Origin: Dioscorea cayenensis subsp. rotundata
Lineage: Eukaryota; Streptophyta; Magnoliopsida; Dioscoreales; Dioscoreaceae
DNA length: 64,000 nt
Assembly (NCBI RefSeq): GCF_009730915.1
Contig: NC_052471.1
Coordinates: 30,228,185 to 30,292,184 of the forward strand
Reading direction: 5' to 3'
The translations under genes and the position numbers were made by a program. Shown here in pieces: positions 24,451-38,607 of the stretch; within the stretch, counting starts at the first letter, position 1; each line of letters begins with the position of its first letter. The notes below the pieces were generated by a model, which was not told where the DNA came from, did no database searches, and was given only the letters and a program-made list of their open reading frames with translations.

Positions 24451-26115
24451 CTATACATGATGATGATGTTTCTTGGATAGTAAATTGTACAAATAAATGG
24501 TGGGTTTGGTTTTAGTTCTATAAAGTATCTTCTTTCTCTTGAATGTTCTATTCTTGATGGTTAGGACAACCTTGCCAGGTTCACTGATGTGGAATGAATT
24601 CCTCATACTCTGTCCCATTCGCATCTCTTTTCTTATCAAAACTCTGTATGAACCTTCATCATCTGGAATGAACTCCTCTTTGTAGGTCACTTCCCATCCT
24701 ACCACTGTTATGTCCCACACAACTGTCACCCCTGCCTGTTCATTCAATCAAACATTTTATTCGGTTATTTTTCGTATTTTGTTGTATTGTTTCTCTCTAT
24801 ATATAAATCAATTGGTTCAGTTGTTTTATTCAGTTGTATTTGATGAGATTTAAACTATATTATACAAAGTACCTCATGAATCAAAATTTCTATTGTTTCC
24901 TTTTCACCACCTCTAATGTACATCTCTGAAACTTCATCCTCTGCTTTGAATTCATTGTCATTGTCTCTTTTCAAGCCACCATATTGGATTGGTAATCTCT
25001 CCGGACTAATAAACCTTTTCAACAAAAGTAGGTATATATATATACACAAACACACACACACATGCACAAAAGAAAAGAAGATTGAAAAGCAGGAAGAAGT
25101 AAAATATATATATATATATATATATATATTAAAGTAAAAGTTATTCATACTTGAGGAGAGTTTCAGTGACTTTCTGAGGCCTAGCAAAAATGAATTTACT
25201 CTTTGATCTCTGGCTAATGAATGGTGCCACCAGCGCATTATATACATAGTATCCAAATGATACATTAACAAATATCTGCATCAAAATTATAAACATTAAA
25301 TAAATAATCATAAAAATTAAACTGCATTAAAAAAATTAAAAGTTAAAATTAATTACATTCTTGTGCACTAACTCAGGGTAGTTATCTTGAAGAACAGAGA
25401 CAGCCTTCATAGACCTTGTTCTCATCTCCTTCACTGTAGACCATCATCACCATCACCATTAATAGTCCTTCTCTTCAAAGTGTTCTTCAAGTCAGTGACC
25501 TGCAACATCTCCATAACTCCTCCTTCCTTAAACCTCAACAACCTTATCCCTTCCTCCATTGATCTCACTCTTCTCCTCATTAACATCCTCTCTTCTCCTT
25601 CTCCATTTCCATAAACCAATGTTATTATAACAAACTGGATGTCCTTCTTTATCTATTCCATCAATGAACATCACCTTCTCATTCTCCAACTCATCCTCTT
25701 CCATTATTTTTTCTATCTTATGCTCTTTTCTCCATAACAATGTCCTTTCTAGCATTTCCATTGCTTCATTTGCTTTGAACTCTCTTGCTCTTAAGAACTT
25801 TATCAACACTGGGTTTGTTCCTTCATCTTGCTTGCTTGGTAACAATGGTACTCCCCATAATGATACTTCTTCTTCTTCATCTTCTTCTTTTTCTCTTGGC
25901 TTTAAGCTTCTTAATGTTTTGGTTTTGATTTTCTTCTCTAGTTTCTTGCGTAGCTCTTCCAATGCTTTCTTCTCTGATGGCTTTATAAGTTGTGCTTCAT
26001 TATTCTTATTATAAACTCTTTCACCTTTGTCTGAAGAAGAAGAAAAAGAAGAAGAAGATGATGAAAATGATGATGATGATGATGATAATGATGATGTTGA
26101 GGAAGATGAATGCAT
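24451..26115 (-). CDS. Patellin-like SEC14/GOLD phospholipid-binding protein, two frameshifts
   Basis: Patellins are plant CRAL-TRIO (SEC14) plus GOLD proteins that bind phosphoinositides at membranes and the cell plate. Exons on the minus strand: 25357-26115, 25151-25275, 24873-25014, 24451-24735. I chose the start at 26115 (MHSSSSTSS) rather than the longer frame upstream. A poly-Ser N-terminus is followed by a Lys/Glu-rich helix, then SLWGVPLLPSKQDEGTNPVL and KFLRAREFKANEAMEML (CRAL-TRIO N), HPVCYN, VTDLKNT, LQDNYPELV, PFISQRSKSKFIFA and SPERLPIQYGGL (lipid-binding lobe). GOLD is the last exon: VVGWEVTYKEEFIP and EPGKVVLTIKN. Two breaks occur in exon 1: near 25618 after VCYN, and in the GGTGAT-type repeat near 25445. 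Introns are canonical. The acidic N-terminal domain is shorter than in large patellins. Family confident; member number not assigned. Confidence 0.85.
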
Positions 26116-26721
26116 TGTTATGTGGATTGTAAGGGAAGGAGATGGATCCCAAAGTGAAGGGATGAAGAAGAGAATGCATGGATGGAGATTAATATAATAT
26201 ATTAAAAGAGTTTTTACATTGTTAAAACGGTGAAATTGAATTGAATGTGAGCCGTTGGATTGAATGATTGATTGGGTTGAAATCTTCAACGGGTGATGAA
26301 AATGGCCGGCTTTGTTTTGGTTGTTGTGGCTATTATTAGATTATTATTAAATTATTTCTGTCTTTTTGACTAAATTAGTTTTTTTTTTATAATTTTTAAC
26401 GGATGATATTTTTGATTGGTGATTAATGAGTCATTAAGAAGTAAAGAAAAAGGGTTACTTAAGTGTGGGTGGAGGATGATGTGGATCTTGTCATTAGAGG
26501 TTGGATGTTTTGGTTTCACTTTTCTTCTACTATTTTTTATTTTTATTAAAGTTAATGGGATTGAAAGAGACAATGATGATAGATATGTTGTGTTTTTTTT
26601 TTTTTTTTAATAGCTTGTGTTTTTGTTCAAAAAAAACTAAATATATATATATATATATGTAATATTTTTTTTTGCGAATTATTAAGTATTTTTATAAAAA
26701 GGAAAAAAAATAGTATTAAAA

Positions 26722-26794
26722 CGATCACGATGGGACTCGAACCCACAATCTCCCGCTCCGGAGGCGAGCGCCTTATCCATTAGGCCACGCGATC
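26722..26794 (-). tRNA. tRNA-Arg(CCG): tRNA-Arg, anticodon CCG
   Basis: A 73-nt minus-strand cloverleaf. Acceptor stem GATCGCG pairs with CGTGATC (one G-T pair) and a discriminator G follows. The D-arm region holds TGGCCTAATGG (A box). The anticodon loop CTCCGGA, closed by a CTCGC/GCGGG stem, gives anticodon CCG, which reads CGG. The T arm holds GGTTCGAGTCC (B box). There is no intron. It lies between the patellin-like gene and malate dehydrogenase. Confidence 0.95.
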
Positions 26795-27127
26795 AGATTG
26801 TTTTCAATTTTTCGTTATTAAATAATTTAGTTTATTATTAATACGTTTAAATCACAAAAATATAAAATAGTCCCTTGATCTCATAAACATGCGTGCCCGC
26901 ATGCGCGCTGACGTGGATCAATATTTTTTTTAATATTTTCAAAGCTTATATTAATGCGTCAAGATTAGATTTTTGATTCTGATCCCAAGACAAATCTACG
27001 GCTAACACTCATCGAGTTCTTGTACTAAATCTCCCTCTCGAAATGCAGAAGCTCTTCCATCTTCGAGGTCTTCGCCTTCTCTTCGAGATTTCATCGATTC
27101 CGATCTCCTCCTTGTTTCAACAGAGCA

Positions 27128-29723
<2,596 letters not shown>

Positions 29724-30210
29724 GTCCGTTTTTCTTTCTTGAGGAAAAATGTAACTGCATTTTTACAATAAATCAAACTTTCTTTCTATATGAAAGTTGT
29801 CATACTTTTTCGTCTTTTTCTATTCTGTTTTTGCTCATGTAAAAAACTCTTGATTACTTTTCTAATTCAGTAATTTGCTTCAGTTTAGCTGTCAATTATA
29901 AGCATATAATCACTAGAACAGTTCACAAAAACTCTTCTTTTGAATTTCAGTACAACCTTATCTTTCAAGAACTTCATTTTTCAATCAGCACTAATCTCTT
30001 CTTTTTGAGTCTTTGTATGACTCACAAGAGATGCTGATTGTCTTCTTGATCACTTATTTCTAACTTTGTGGAACTTTCAATAATAAAAGAAAACAAAGTG
30101 ATTATAATTTTTCAGCCGCCAAAATTGAACATTAGAATGAACAAAGAGTTGCAGAAACAGTAATTATATTTCAGGTAATTCCTGGATATTTCCAGATTCC
30201 ATGAAAATTT
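29724..30210. other. 3' intergenic space between convergent MDH and MYB genes
   Basis: The stretch is 487 bp and AT-rich. It presumably contains both 3' UTRs; the AATAAA-like word acaataaatc at 29766-29775 lies about 45 bp after the MDH stop. Nothing else was recognised. Confidence 0.5.
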
Positions 30211-31188
30211 TCAACCAAAACTAATTTCATCACCATTAGACACTGCATCAACATGACTAATATTTCTGCTTTCAAATGACAATGCATCAGACCTGAGACT
30301 CTTTTCAAACTCCAGACTTTCTGCAGGATCTCTGTTAACAATAGCAGAAAATTCAGTGCATGAAGAAGATGATCCATCGGTATCACTCATCGATGAATTC
30401 GGCAACAATTTCATCGGTTTTTCGCCTTGTTTAACTCTCTTCTTCAAATGAGTGTGCCACACATTCTTAATCTCATTATCTGTTCTTCCTGGTAATTTTG
30501 CTGCAATAGCAGACCATCTACAAAGAGATATAATAATAATTAACAATTAATAATTAATAATTAATGATGATGATTATACTTTAAAAAAAAACAACTTTAT
30601 AATATAAATACAAACATATTATATGTACAATCTGGATCTCAAGGTTCATGAATATGTTTTATAATTATTGGACAATGAGTCCAATGCTTCTGATTTCAAT
30701 GTCATGAGAATCTTGAGTTAGGACAAAGAGTGGGGCATTAAACAAACACTAAAAACCAAGATCAAAACAGTAAGAAAATCTCAAAAAAAAAAAAAGTTAA
30801 AAATTTTGAGTACCTGTTGCCAAGAAGTTGATGCAAAGTAATTATGTAGTCCTCTTCTTCTCTGCTGAAATTTCCTCTTTTGATATCTGGTCTTAAGTAG
30901 TTTGTCCATCTCAGCCTGCAACTCTTTCCACATCTCAAGAGTCCTAAAAATATATATATATTGATGTTAAACAAGTTATGAACTGAAACAAAAGGGAACT
31001 AAAAAAGGAATAAGAAAAACAAAGTTGAAAAAAAAAGAAAAAAAAAAAGAAAGAAAGAACCTGCTTGTTTGGGAAGAGCTCTCCAGTTCTCATGTCCAAA
31101 TCTCTGAATATGAGAAACTAATATTTGATCTTCTTCTGGTGTCCATGGTCCCTCTTCAACCCCATCACAGCATGGAGCTCCTCACCAT
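30211..31188 (-). CDS. R2R3-MYB transcription factor, one-base insertion near the start codon
   Basis: Nuclear DNA-binding regulator. Exons on the minus strand: 31061-31188, 30814-30943 (130 bp, the canonical length of R2R3-MYB exon 2) and 30211-30517. Repeat R2 runs [19 protein letters not shown] to [21 protein letters not shown]3 runs [20 protein letters not shown] and [20 protein letters not shown], keeping the regularly spaced tryptophans (the first R3 position is Phe, as in most R2R3 proteins). The C-terminus is short and Ser-rich (DTDGSSSSC). The expected start is ATG GTG AG.GCT CCA TGC TGT, but one extra base after the third codon puts the ATG out of frame, and the frame of R2 has an upstream TGA. 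The rest is intact, about 185 aa. Subgroup is uncertain; the WHTHLKKR linker resembles stress-related MYB14/15-type proteins. Confidence 0.88.
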
Positions 31189-32165
31189 CTTCTTCTTCTT
31201 CTCTCTTTCTCTCTGTGTCTCTGTTTCTGTATGTATGTATGTGTGTGCACATATATATATATATATATATATATATTATTATTATTATATAGAGATATAA
31301 AATATAAGAAAAAGAACTAAAGAAGAGGATAAAAGCAACGTGCCATAAATATAAAAGAAAGAAGTCCAGTGTGGGCCCTTAGCAAGGGAAGGGTTATGAG
31401 TATGCTCTTGTATAAGCTTTGATTAATTACTGATTATGAACTTCTTGTTTAACTTAACCACGGTTTAGTTTCTGATTGATCAAAGGGACAGTTTTGTCAT
31501 GTCAAAAAAAGACTATGAAAACTACTTATACTAATAAAAGGCCGTGCTTGAGTTTGTAGAGTTTGTGATTCAATTTCTTCTTCTCTTAAAATTGATCCGA
31601 AATTTTCATGTTAAAATTTATGTGATTTTTAAATTAAAAATATGGTATAAAACTACACTAGATTTGTAATTGAATTAGAGATTATTTAAATATATTTTAA
31701 GATTTTATTATGATAAAATAATTTTTATAAATTAAACAGTCATAATTGTATTTAATTTTTAATATATTTGCAATATCATTTTCTCAGTAATTTTCTTTTG
31801 AAAAATTTTTGAATTTTAAAAATATTTTTATTTCTTTTTATTTATCATCGTTTGCTAGTTTTTGTGATTGATTGTCAATGTATGATTTTACAAAAATTAT
31901 TATAATTTGGATTTATACAAGAAAGTATATTTTTGGAGAACACAATGAATTATTTATTTTAGTATGCACGCAAAATTTCTCTTATAATTAATTATTTTGT
32001 TAAAAACCAAATGAAGGGACCATATAATTTGGTCCGGTTTTAGTTATTATGTTGATAAAAATTAAGATTTTTGTCAATATATTATTTAGTTCTTTCAATT
32101 ATATCTTTTTGTTTTCTTCTGTTTTAAGGTGCCATGGAAAATAGAATACAATCAACATCCATGTA

Positions 32166-32205
<40 letters not shown>

Positions 32206-35200
32206 TAAAAGTTCTACTTTGAAATGTTCCACCATTTGCTATTTGGAGCTAATTTCCTAAACCCTTCTGTTTACTTCACTCTTTGGGCTTTCTTTTCTCT
32301 AAAGTCAACAAACCATTAGAATTTAGTTGAAAATGTTTCAATTTTCAACTTACTTTGGAATCTCTCATTTGAACCAATATAAAATCATTTCTATAGTTCA
32401 TTTGTTTATTAGTTTCTTAAATGTATATATATTAAAATAATAATAAACCACAAAATATTTATTACAGCAAGCTCCAAAAAGCATACATCTCGGATCATAA
32501 AAAATTTAAAAATAATATAAATAATTTTAAAAAATATACAAAAAGTTATATAGTTCAGCAACCTTGTCTATTGCACGAAAGATGTTAAAAAACACATACA
32601 ACAACTAATTAAAAAACATTTAATATTAAAAACTAATTCTGGTTAATATTCTTCATTTTATTATTTTTATTCTTTTCAATCTTTATCTAATAACAATGAT
32701 CTATGTTTCATGTTTCTGAATTATTAAACATATTTCATTTCATTAACCATATGATAAAATGATCAATCAAATCACTTTCTTTAAATAAATAAATTTCCAC
32801 ATCCACTAAATTTATCAATCATCACAAAACAGAAATTTAGATGCATTTGTTTGCATTTTCCAAATGGTAGGCAAAATAAGTTCACATTTCATTTAAGAAA
32901 AAGAAAAAAAATATATAAAATGACTCATAGCAAGAGAATTAAGAAATGAATCATCATCACTCAACCAAAAGTCTTCTGTTACCATGCTTTAATTATTATC
33001 TTTAGAATGAGAAAACATATGATGAATATATAATGTATGTAAATAAAGAGACATAAAGAAGAGAGTGAAAATGAGAGGACAAGAAGTCAAGAAAACACAA
33101 TCTTGAAACTTTCCGGCATTTGGATTTGAGCACTGTTTTAATTGTTTTATTTGTGCGCCTTTTTCTTCACAGAATCAGTGAATATAAGTATATAACTTAT
33201 AATAAGCGCCGACAATGTCCAACTTTTGTACTTCAAGGAAACTTTTGTTACTTTCCACTTGAAATGTCGGTAAATTTTTGAGAATTTTGCCCAATTTGAA
33301 TCACCATTTTGTTCACAAGTTTAAATAAAAAACAAGAAAGATTAATTATAAGTTTGTTATTTGTTAATAGTTAATGTCAAAGAATGAAGTTACTGGGCAA
33401 TTGATTGTTACTTAGGTAGTGGATGGGCATGCACAAAATTAAAAACCCTTGCACTTGTGTATTATAGCAATATCATATAGGCACTATTTATGAAGCTCAA
33501 GCCTTGTTTATGATACTGTTTAGTTAAATGGATCTGGGTGTGATCAGTCCTCTATGAAAAGAGTTGTATCTCTTCCTCAGATGGTTATATGGCATTGAAA
33601 ACTTATTAGCTTAGTATAGTTCTTACAAATTTTCTAGATGTTCACGTGACGGACTTTCAATACCCCAAGTGAAGTTTGTCAAGTTAATAAATCTTTAGGA
33701 GATTGATAATCTATCGTAATTGATCCATCTATGTACTTATTTATTTTATTTTTTTTACAAAAATTTTAAGTGGGAACACTTATCACTCATTGTAACTTTC
33801 CTCCATATATTTGAGATTTTATATATATAATGACTTTGCTGATGGGGTTGACTTGTTCTGAAAACATTATTATAGCTCAATTTAGTTCATTTTATTAGGC
33901 CTGGTTAAATTCTACAATTTATCTCTCATATTTAAAAAGTGAAAATGAAAGATTCCATATACTTTGGTAAAATATGAAATTAAACAAATGCTTTATTGCT
34001 CCATCTTGGAGACTCCTTGTGGTCCTGCCGGACTCCATTTTTCTATTCTGACTTATGTATCCGGTCATGTACTCCTTCACCTATTTTTTAATTGTATATA
34101 TATATATATACCGTAATCATTATATTTTGAATACAACACATCAGAAAAGTGCATATATCGAGAGTTAATATCTCAACCTATTTATATCCTCATTTTATAT
34201 AAATTAAGTTTTTGAACAATTTTTATATAGAGGACCTGATAATAATAAACAAAAATTATTAATATATAAGTCAATAACAAGAGTGTTCTCACAACATATT
34301 CATAGGAAATTCAAATTTTTTTAAAGTTTTTTTAAAAACCAATCTAAACTCATGGAGATATATATTTTTTTCCTACTACCACTACTATTATTATAAAAAG
34401 AGATGAAGTCTCTTGTGTCAATAAACCAACTGTAAAATTCTCCAATTTTCAAGTTCACAAAATTATTCTATTTTGATTACATTCAAATTAATTTTTTTTA
34501 CTAATTAGTTGAAATTAAATTCATTTAATTACTATTATTTTCTGAACTTAAAGTCTATATTATATAATAAATAAATAATAAAATTTATAAATCATGGTTA
34601 AAAATGAACCATGTCTTGGTTCTGTAATAGTTATTACGGAACCGAATCTATTGAATTATGTTTTTAAAATTTATCACGGCAAATTTTAAAAGAGTTACCT
34701 CAAATGAATACTTTACTTATTTATTCTCCATACTTACCATGACGGACAATTTGAACAGAAGAAGTAAATAGAATTGATATCTATCAAAATTAATATTTAA
34801 AATTTAGAATTCTAATTGAATTATACAGTGCAGAAAAATCTGTTGCTTTATCTGGTCCACAATTTGATTTCAATATGGCCAACCATACACAACCCAATAT
34901 AATAAGATTTTGGGTTCCAAAATTACTTTTAAATCAATTGGTAAAACAGAAATTTAAAAAAAAAAAAATCTAAATTAAAACATTTTATAATGATTCCAAA
35001 AATGTATCACAGGAAGGGAATAGGTTCATCAACACAAAATCCCACAAAATCCTCTAAAACGAAGTTGAAAGAATGTTTAATTTTGTTTTTTTATAAAAAC
35101 TCTGATCTAATCATAAGCACAAAGATAAAACTTTTCTACATACTGAACTAACAAAGACATTAGAATTCTCTTACCTCCAAACCTTCCCAATATAAATAGG

Positions 35201-36900
35201 ATAGAATATATAATTAGTATTTTTTTTTTTACAAAAACAACAAATGTTGTCAAAGGAACAAACGTGTCCGAAAGTGCACCAATTAGTTTCGGTGGCTTAA
35301 GGATCTTTAAAAAGTTACTATATGAGACATGCTAATGTGCAGAATAACAATGACCAACCACATATACCCCAAATGATATATTATAGATCGTAATCCCATG
35401 ATAGTAAATTCACTTTATCATAGCCTTAAAAAGGTGCAGAATACGGCTTCTTTCATAAGGGACCTACTAAACACTGAATTAGTGAACAATACTGCACTAT
35501 ACAATAATTCAATTTGTGACTTCTCCTAAATATTGAGATTAAATTAATAAGAATGGTTTTTTAACAAATGCAATAATTACATATCCAATTAGAGATGTGT
35601 GCATAACTGAGAATTGAACGTGCTACCGTGTGTCATTCACCTAGTGATATAAAATATATAAAAAAAAATTTAATCTTTGTTTTTGGGCGTCAAAATTCCT
35701 ATAAAGATCGAGATCCAACTAAACCATCAATTCATCAATCTCTTCTGCTCAATCGACCTTCCAAAATTTAAGAACCATTTATATGTTTTTCTTTTATTTT
35801 TTAATTACTATAAATAAATAAATAAATAAATAAATAACACATGTTCAATGCCATCAAATAGAATTTTATGGTTGGAAAATTTGAGATGTTGGATTTAAGT
35901 TTTTATTTTTGTCTTCTTTTTTCTACTTGGAGCCATTCATTAAAAAAATCAAAATCGTATATATTTTATTTATAAAAAGTAGAATATTTTCTTGGTATAA
36001 CATACAACTCACTAAATATCAAATTCAATTTAGTAATTAATAAATAAATCAATCAATCGAATTACAACAAAAATTGACCAGTTTCCAATCTTGTAGAATG
36101 GAACATTTGGATCAAAACTCTGACCAATTGGGGAGTCAATAGACTCCATACATATATAATTTTCCAAAATTAATTTTAAAAAGGTTTTTTTAATGTTTAT
36201 CACCCTTGACGTCAGTTAACAACAACCTTAATTAATTATTAAACTAATTAAGTACATTGAAATTAATTTTCTCATTTGTTTGCAGCGAAATATATTTACT
36301 AATAAATGACAAAAATTCTATATTTATATATACTTATCAAATATCTGCACTACTAATTAATTTATTTTTTCCCCTAAAATAGCTGAACTTGAGTAACAGA
36401 ATAATTAAAAGATAGAGATTATTGAAATATATATATATATATTAGAGTGAGATACATCCATTAATATTTACTCAAATAATTAACACATCCAGCTAATTTA
36501 TTATGATATATATTGCTCAAAATTACTTGCCACCACGTTATTTTAATAAATAAAATATAAATAAATCACGTTAAAGATATGTATAGAATGTAGAATTAAT
36601 ATTTAGTATATCATACTTTCACTTTCACGTGAGTTGATGTTTAAATCATCGACCGAGTAATAATATGAATACTATACAGGGTTTGGTGTCATTAGATAGT
36701 TTGTTGTTTGTTATTAAAAATAAAAATTTTTAATTTTTTTTTATTTACATATATAAAAATTTATTTTATATACAAATGAATGCATTTTAGATGTATAATT
36801 TATTTTAATGAAGAAGCACCACCCTTTATAAGTTTGAAAATTCCAAGTCATTGTGGTACATTAAGGTCAAGGTCCACAGAGGACAACGATGACTGGCTAA
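31189..36900. other. 5.7-kb AT-rich intergenic region without genes
   Basis: I found no exon, RNA gene or transposon coding domain. It holds low-complexity runs: TA at 31251-31274 just upstream of MYB, AAT at 32165-32205, AAAT-type repeats near 35814-35836, and a TA run near 34097-34110. Small hairpins occur near 34568-34650. The first few hundred bases are the likely MYB promoter. Confidence 0.55.
32165..32205. repeat. (AAT)n microsatellite
   Basis: An uninterrupted AAT run of about 41 bp in intergenic DNA. Confidence 0.95.
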
Positions 36901-36910
36901 GTTTTTAGGC

Positions 36911-36973
36911 CACGTGGTCAATTTCTATTTGTTCCCGTTTCGCTCTTTATTTTGAAATTTCTAACTATAAATA
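36911..36973 (+). promoter_or_regulatory. Candidate PPCK core promoter: G-box and TATA box
   Basis: A perfect G-box CACGTG is at 36911-36916 (in ggccacgtggtc) and a TATA box TATAAATA at 36966-36973, 62 bp before the PPCK start codon at 37035. Spacing fits a short 5' UTR. G-boxes bind bZIP and bHLH factors, consistent with light or circadian control known for PPCK genes in general; regulation here is inferred. Confidence 0.6.
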
Positions 36974-37034
36974 TCACCACCATTCACCAACGCATAACGC
37001 ATTGCTTAAAAAACCATCAAACGAATCGAAGTCT

Positions 37035-37991
37035 ATGAGCGCTCAGTTGAACCAGGACTACGAGATCGGCGCCCTCGTCGGCCGGGGGAGGTTCGGAGCC
37101 GTCTTCCGATGCTCTTCCCGGATCTCCGGCGAAACATTCGCCGTGAAATCCATCGATAAGACACTCCTCACTGACCCATTCGATTTCGATCTAGCATCCA
37201 AAGAAGCCAAGCTCCACCGCCTCGCCGCAGCCGGAAACCCTCTCGCCGTCCAGATCCACGCCGATTACGAGGACGATGCTTCGATCCATCTCGTCCTCGA
37301 CCTCTGCACCGGTCCAGATCTCTTCGATCGAATCGAGGATGAGAGTTCCCCGATCTCGGAGCCGGAGGCGGCGATGGTGATTGGGGATCTAATGGAGGCG
37401 ATCGCAGCGTGTCATCGGAGAGGAGTGGTGCATCGAGATGTGAAGCCGGAGAATGTGGTGTTCGACGCCGAGAGGAGGATCCGGCTGTTGGATTTCGGAT
37501 CGGCGGGGTGGATCGGAGAAGACGGCGGCGGCGTGATGAAGGGGCTTGTTGGTACACCGTACTATGTGGCGCCGGAGGTGGTGAGGGGAGGAGTATGGGG
37601 AGAAGGTGGATGTGTGGAGCGCCGGCGTGGTTTTTGTATATAATGTTGGGAGGCGCACCGCCGTTTCACGGCGAGACGGCGGCGGAGATCTTTGAGGGCG
37701 GTGCGGCGGGGAACTTGAGGTTTCCTTTCTAGGGTTTTTCCATAGGGTCTCGCCGGCGGCCAAGGATCTTCCTCAGGAGGATGATTTGCAAGGACGTTTC
37801 TAGAAGGTTCTCGGCAGAGCAAGTCCTCAGTAAGCTTCTTCTCTTCTCATCTTTTATTATTTTATTTATTGATTTATTTCATTAATTAATTAATTTTAAA
37901 TTAGTTTTTTAATTAACTTTTATATATATTATTGAAAACAGGGCATCCGTGGATTAAGAGCAGAGGGGGAACGAATTCAGTGGACAATTAA
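37035..37991 (+). CDS. PPCK: Phosphoenolpyruvate carboxylase kinase, frameshifts in the C-lobe
   Basis: PPCK is a minimal Ser/Thr kinase of the CDPK group that phosphorylates PEP carboxylase in the cytosol and lacks any regulatory domain. Exons: 37035-37829 and 37942-37991; a single intron near the 3' end is typical of the family. Start 37035 ([12 protein letters not shown]) is the first ATG of the frame. Visible: glycine loop GRGRFGAVF, Lys in FAVKSIDK, catalytic loop [20 protein letters not shown], activation segment [10 protein letters not shown], then [35 protein letters not shown] and [11 protein letters not shown]. After about 37590 the frame shifts several times. The changes are single-base length differences, several in homopolymers (an extra T in the run after GVV, G-run length after IFE, an extra T before the HR-coding bases, an extra C in CTTCC). 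Coding GC is far above the surrounding DNA. Confidence 0.88.
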
Positions 37992-38607
37992 CCAATCAAG
38001 GATTCACATATATTAATTATTATTGATTGATAATACTCTTATTTTTTTAATGTATATTGTAAATTTTTGTATTGATGAGGGAAGATGTGTATATACTTAA
38101 AAATTCATTGTATTATAATTTGAATAAAATTAACGTGACTGGAAACACAATAGGGTGAAAACACTACTAAGATATAATTAATAAAGTTTTTTAAAATTAA
38201 AAACAAATCACATATTCCAATATGAGTCAAAGTAAACAAAATAAATTAATAAATAAATAATATATTAAATATTTTAAAAGTGCGAAGACCACATTGAACA
38301 AATCACTGCATTACCAAAAATAAAAAAATGATTTAATCCTTAGAAATAAAAACTCTATTTTTTTGAAAAACCATAAATATCAAACTCTTCCCAAATAAGT
38401 TAAAGTCAGCCTTGAATCAGCTATTCCAAACACTTGAACTAACTCAGAAATTGATGTCAGTAACTCCGGGGAAAACCACAATACAATCAATAGAAGTTAT
38501 AGTTTAATAAACTACCAAAAGCATTCTCATTATACAAGGGAGAAATGCTGACAAGGGGAACAACACAGGCAAGATGGATGAAATTTGCTGTGACAACCAT
38601 TCTAGAA
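37992..38607. other. 3' intergenic space between convergent PPCK and PFD6 genes
   Basis: AT-rich. A segment near 38085-38130 (attcattgtattataatttga) resembles words at 44345-44365 and 49215-49240, suggesting a short dispersed repeat. No gene was seen. Confidence 0.45.

Noticed and set aside
24855-25137. Frames containing Tyr-Ile runs near a TA repeat
   Set aside because: Produced by an intronic TA microsatellite of the patellin-like gene.
25664-26014. Ser/Leu-rich plus-strand frame
   Set aside because: Antisense of the Lys/Glu-rich patellin exon.
37168-37822. Arg/Pro-rich minus-strand proteins over PPCK
   Set aside because: Shadows of a GC-rich kinase exon; composition is typical of antisense frames.
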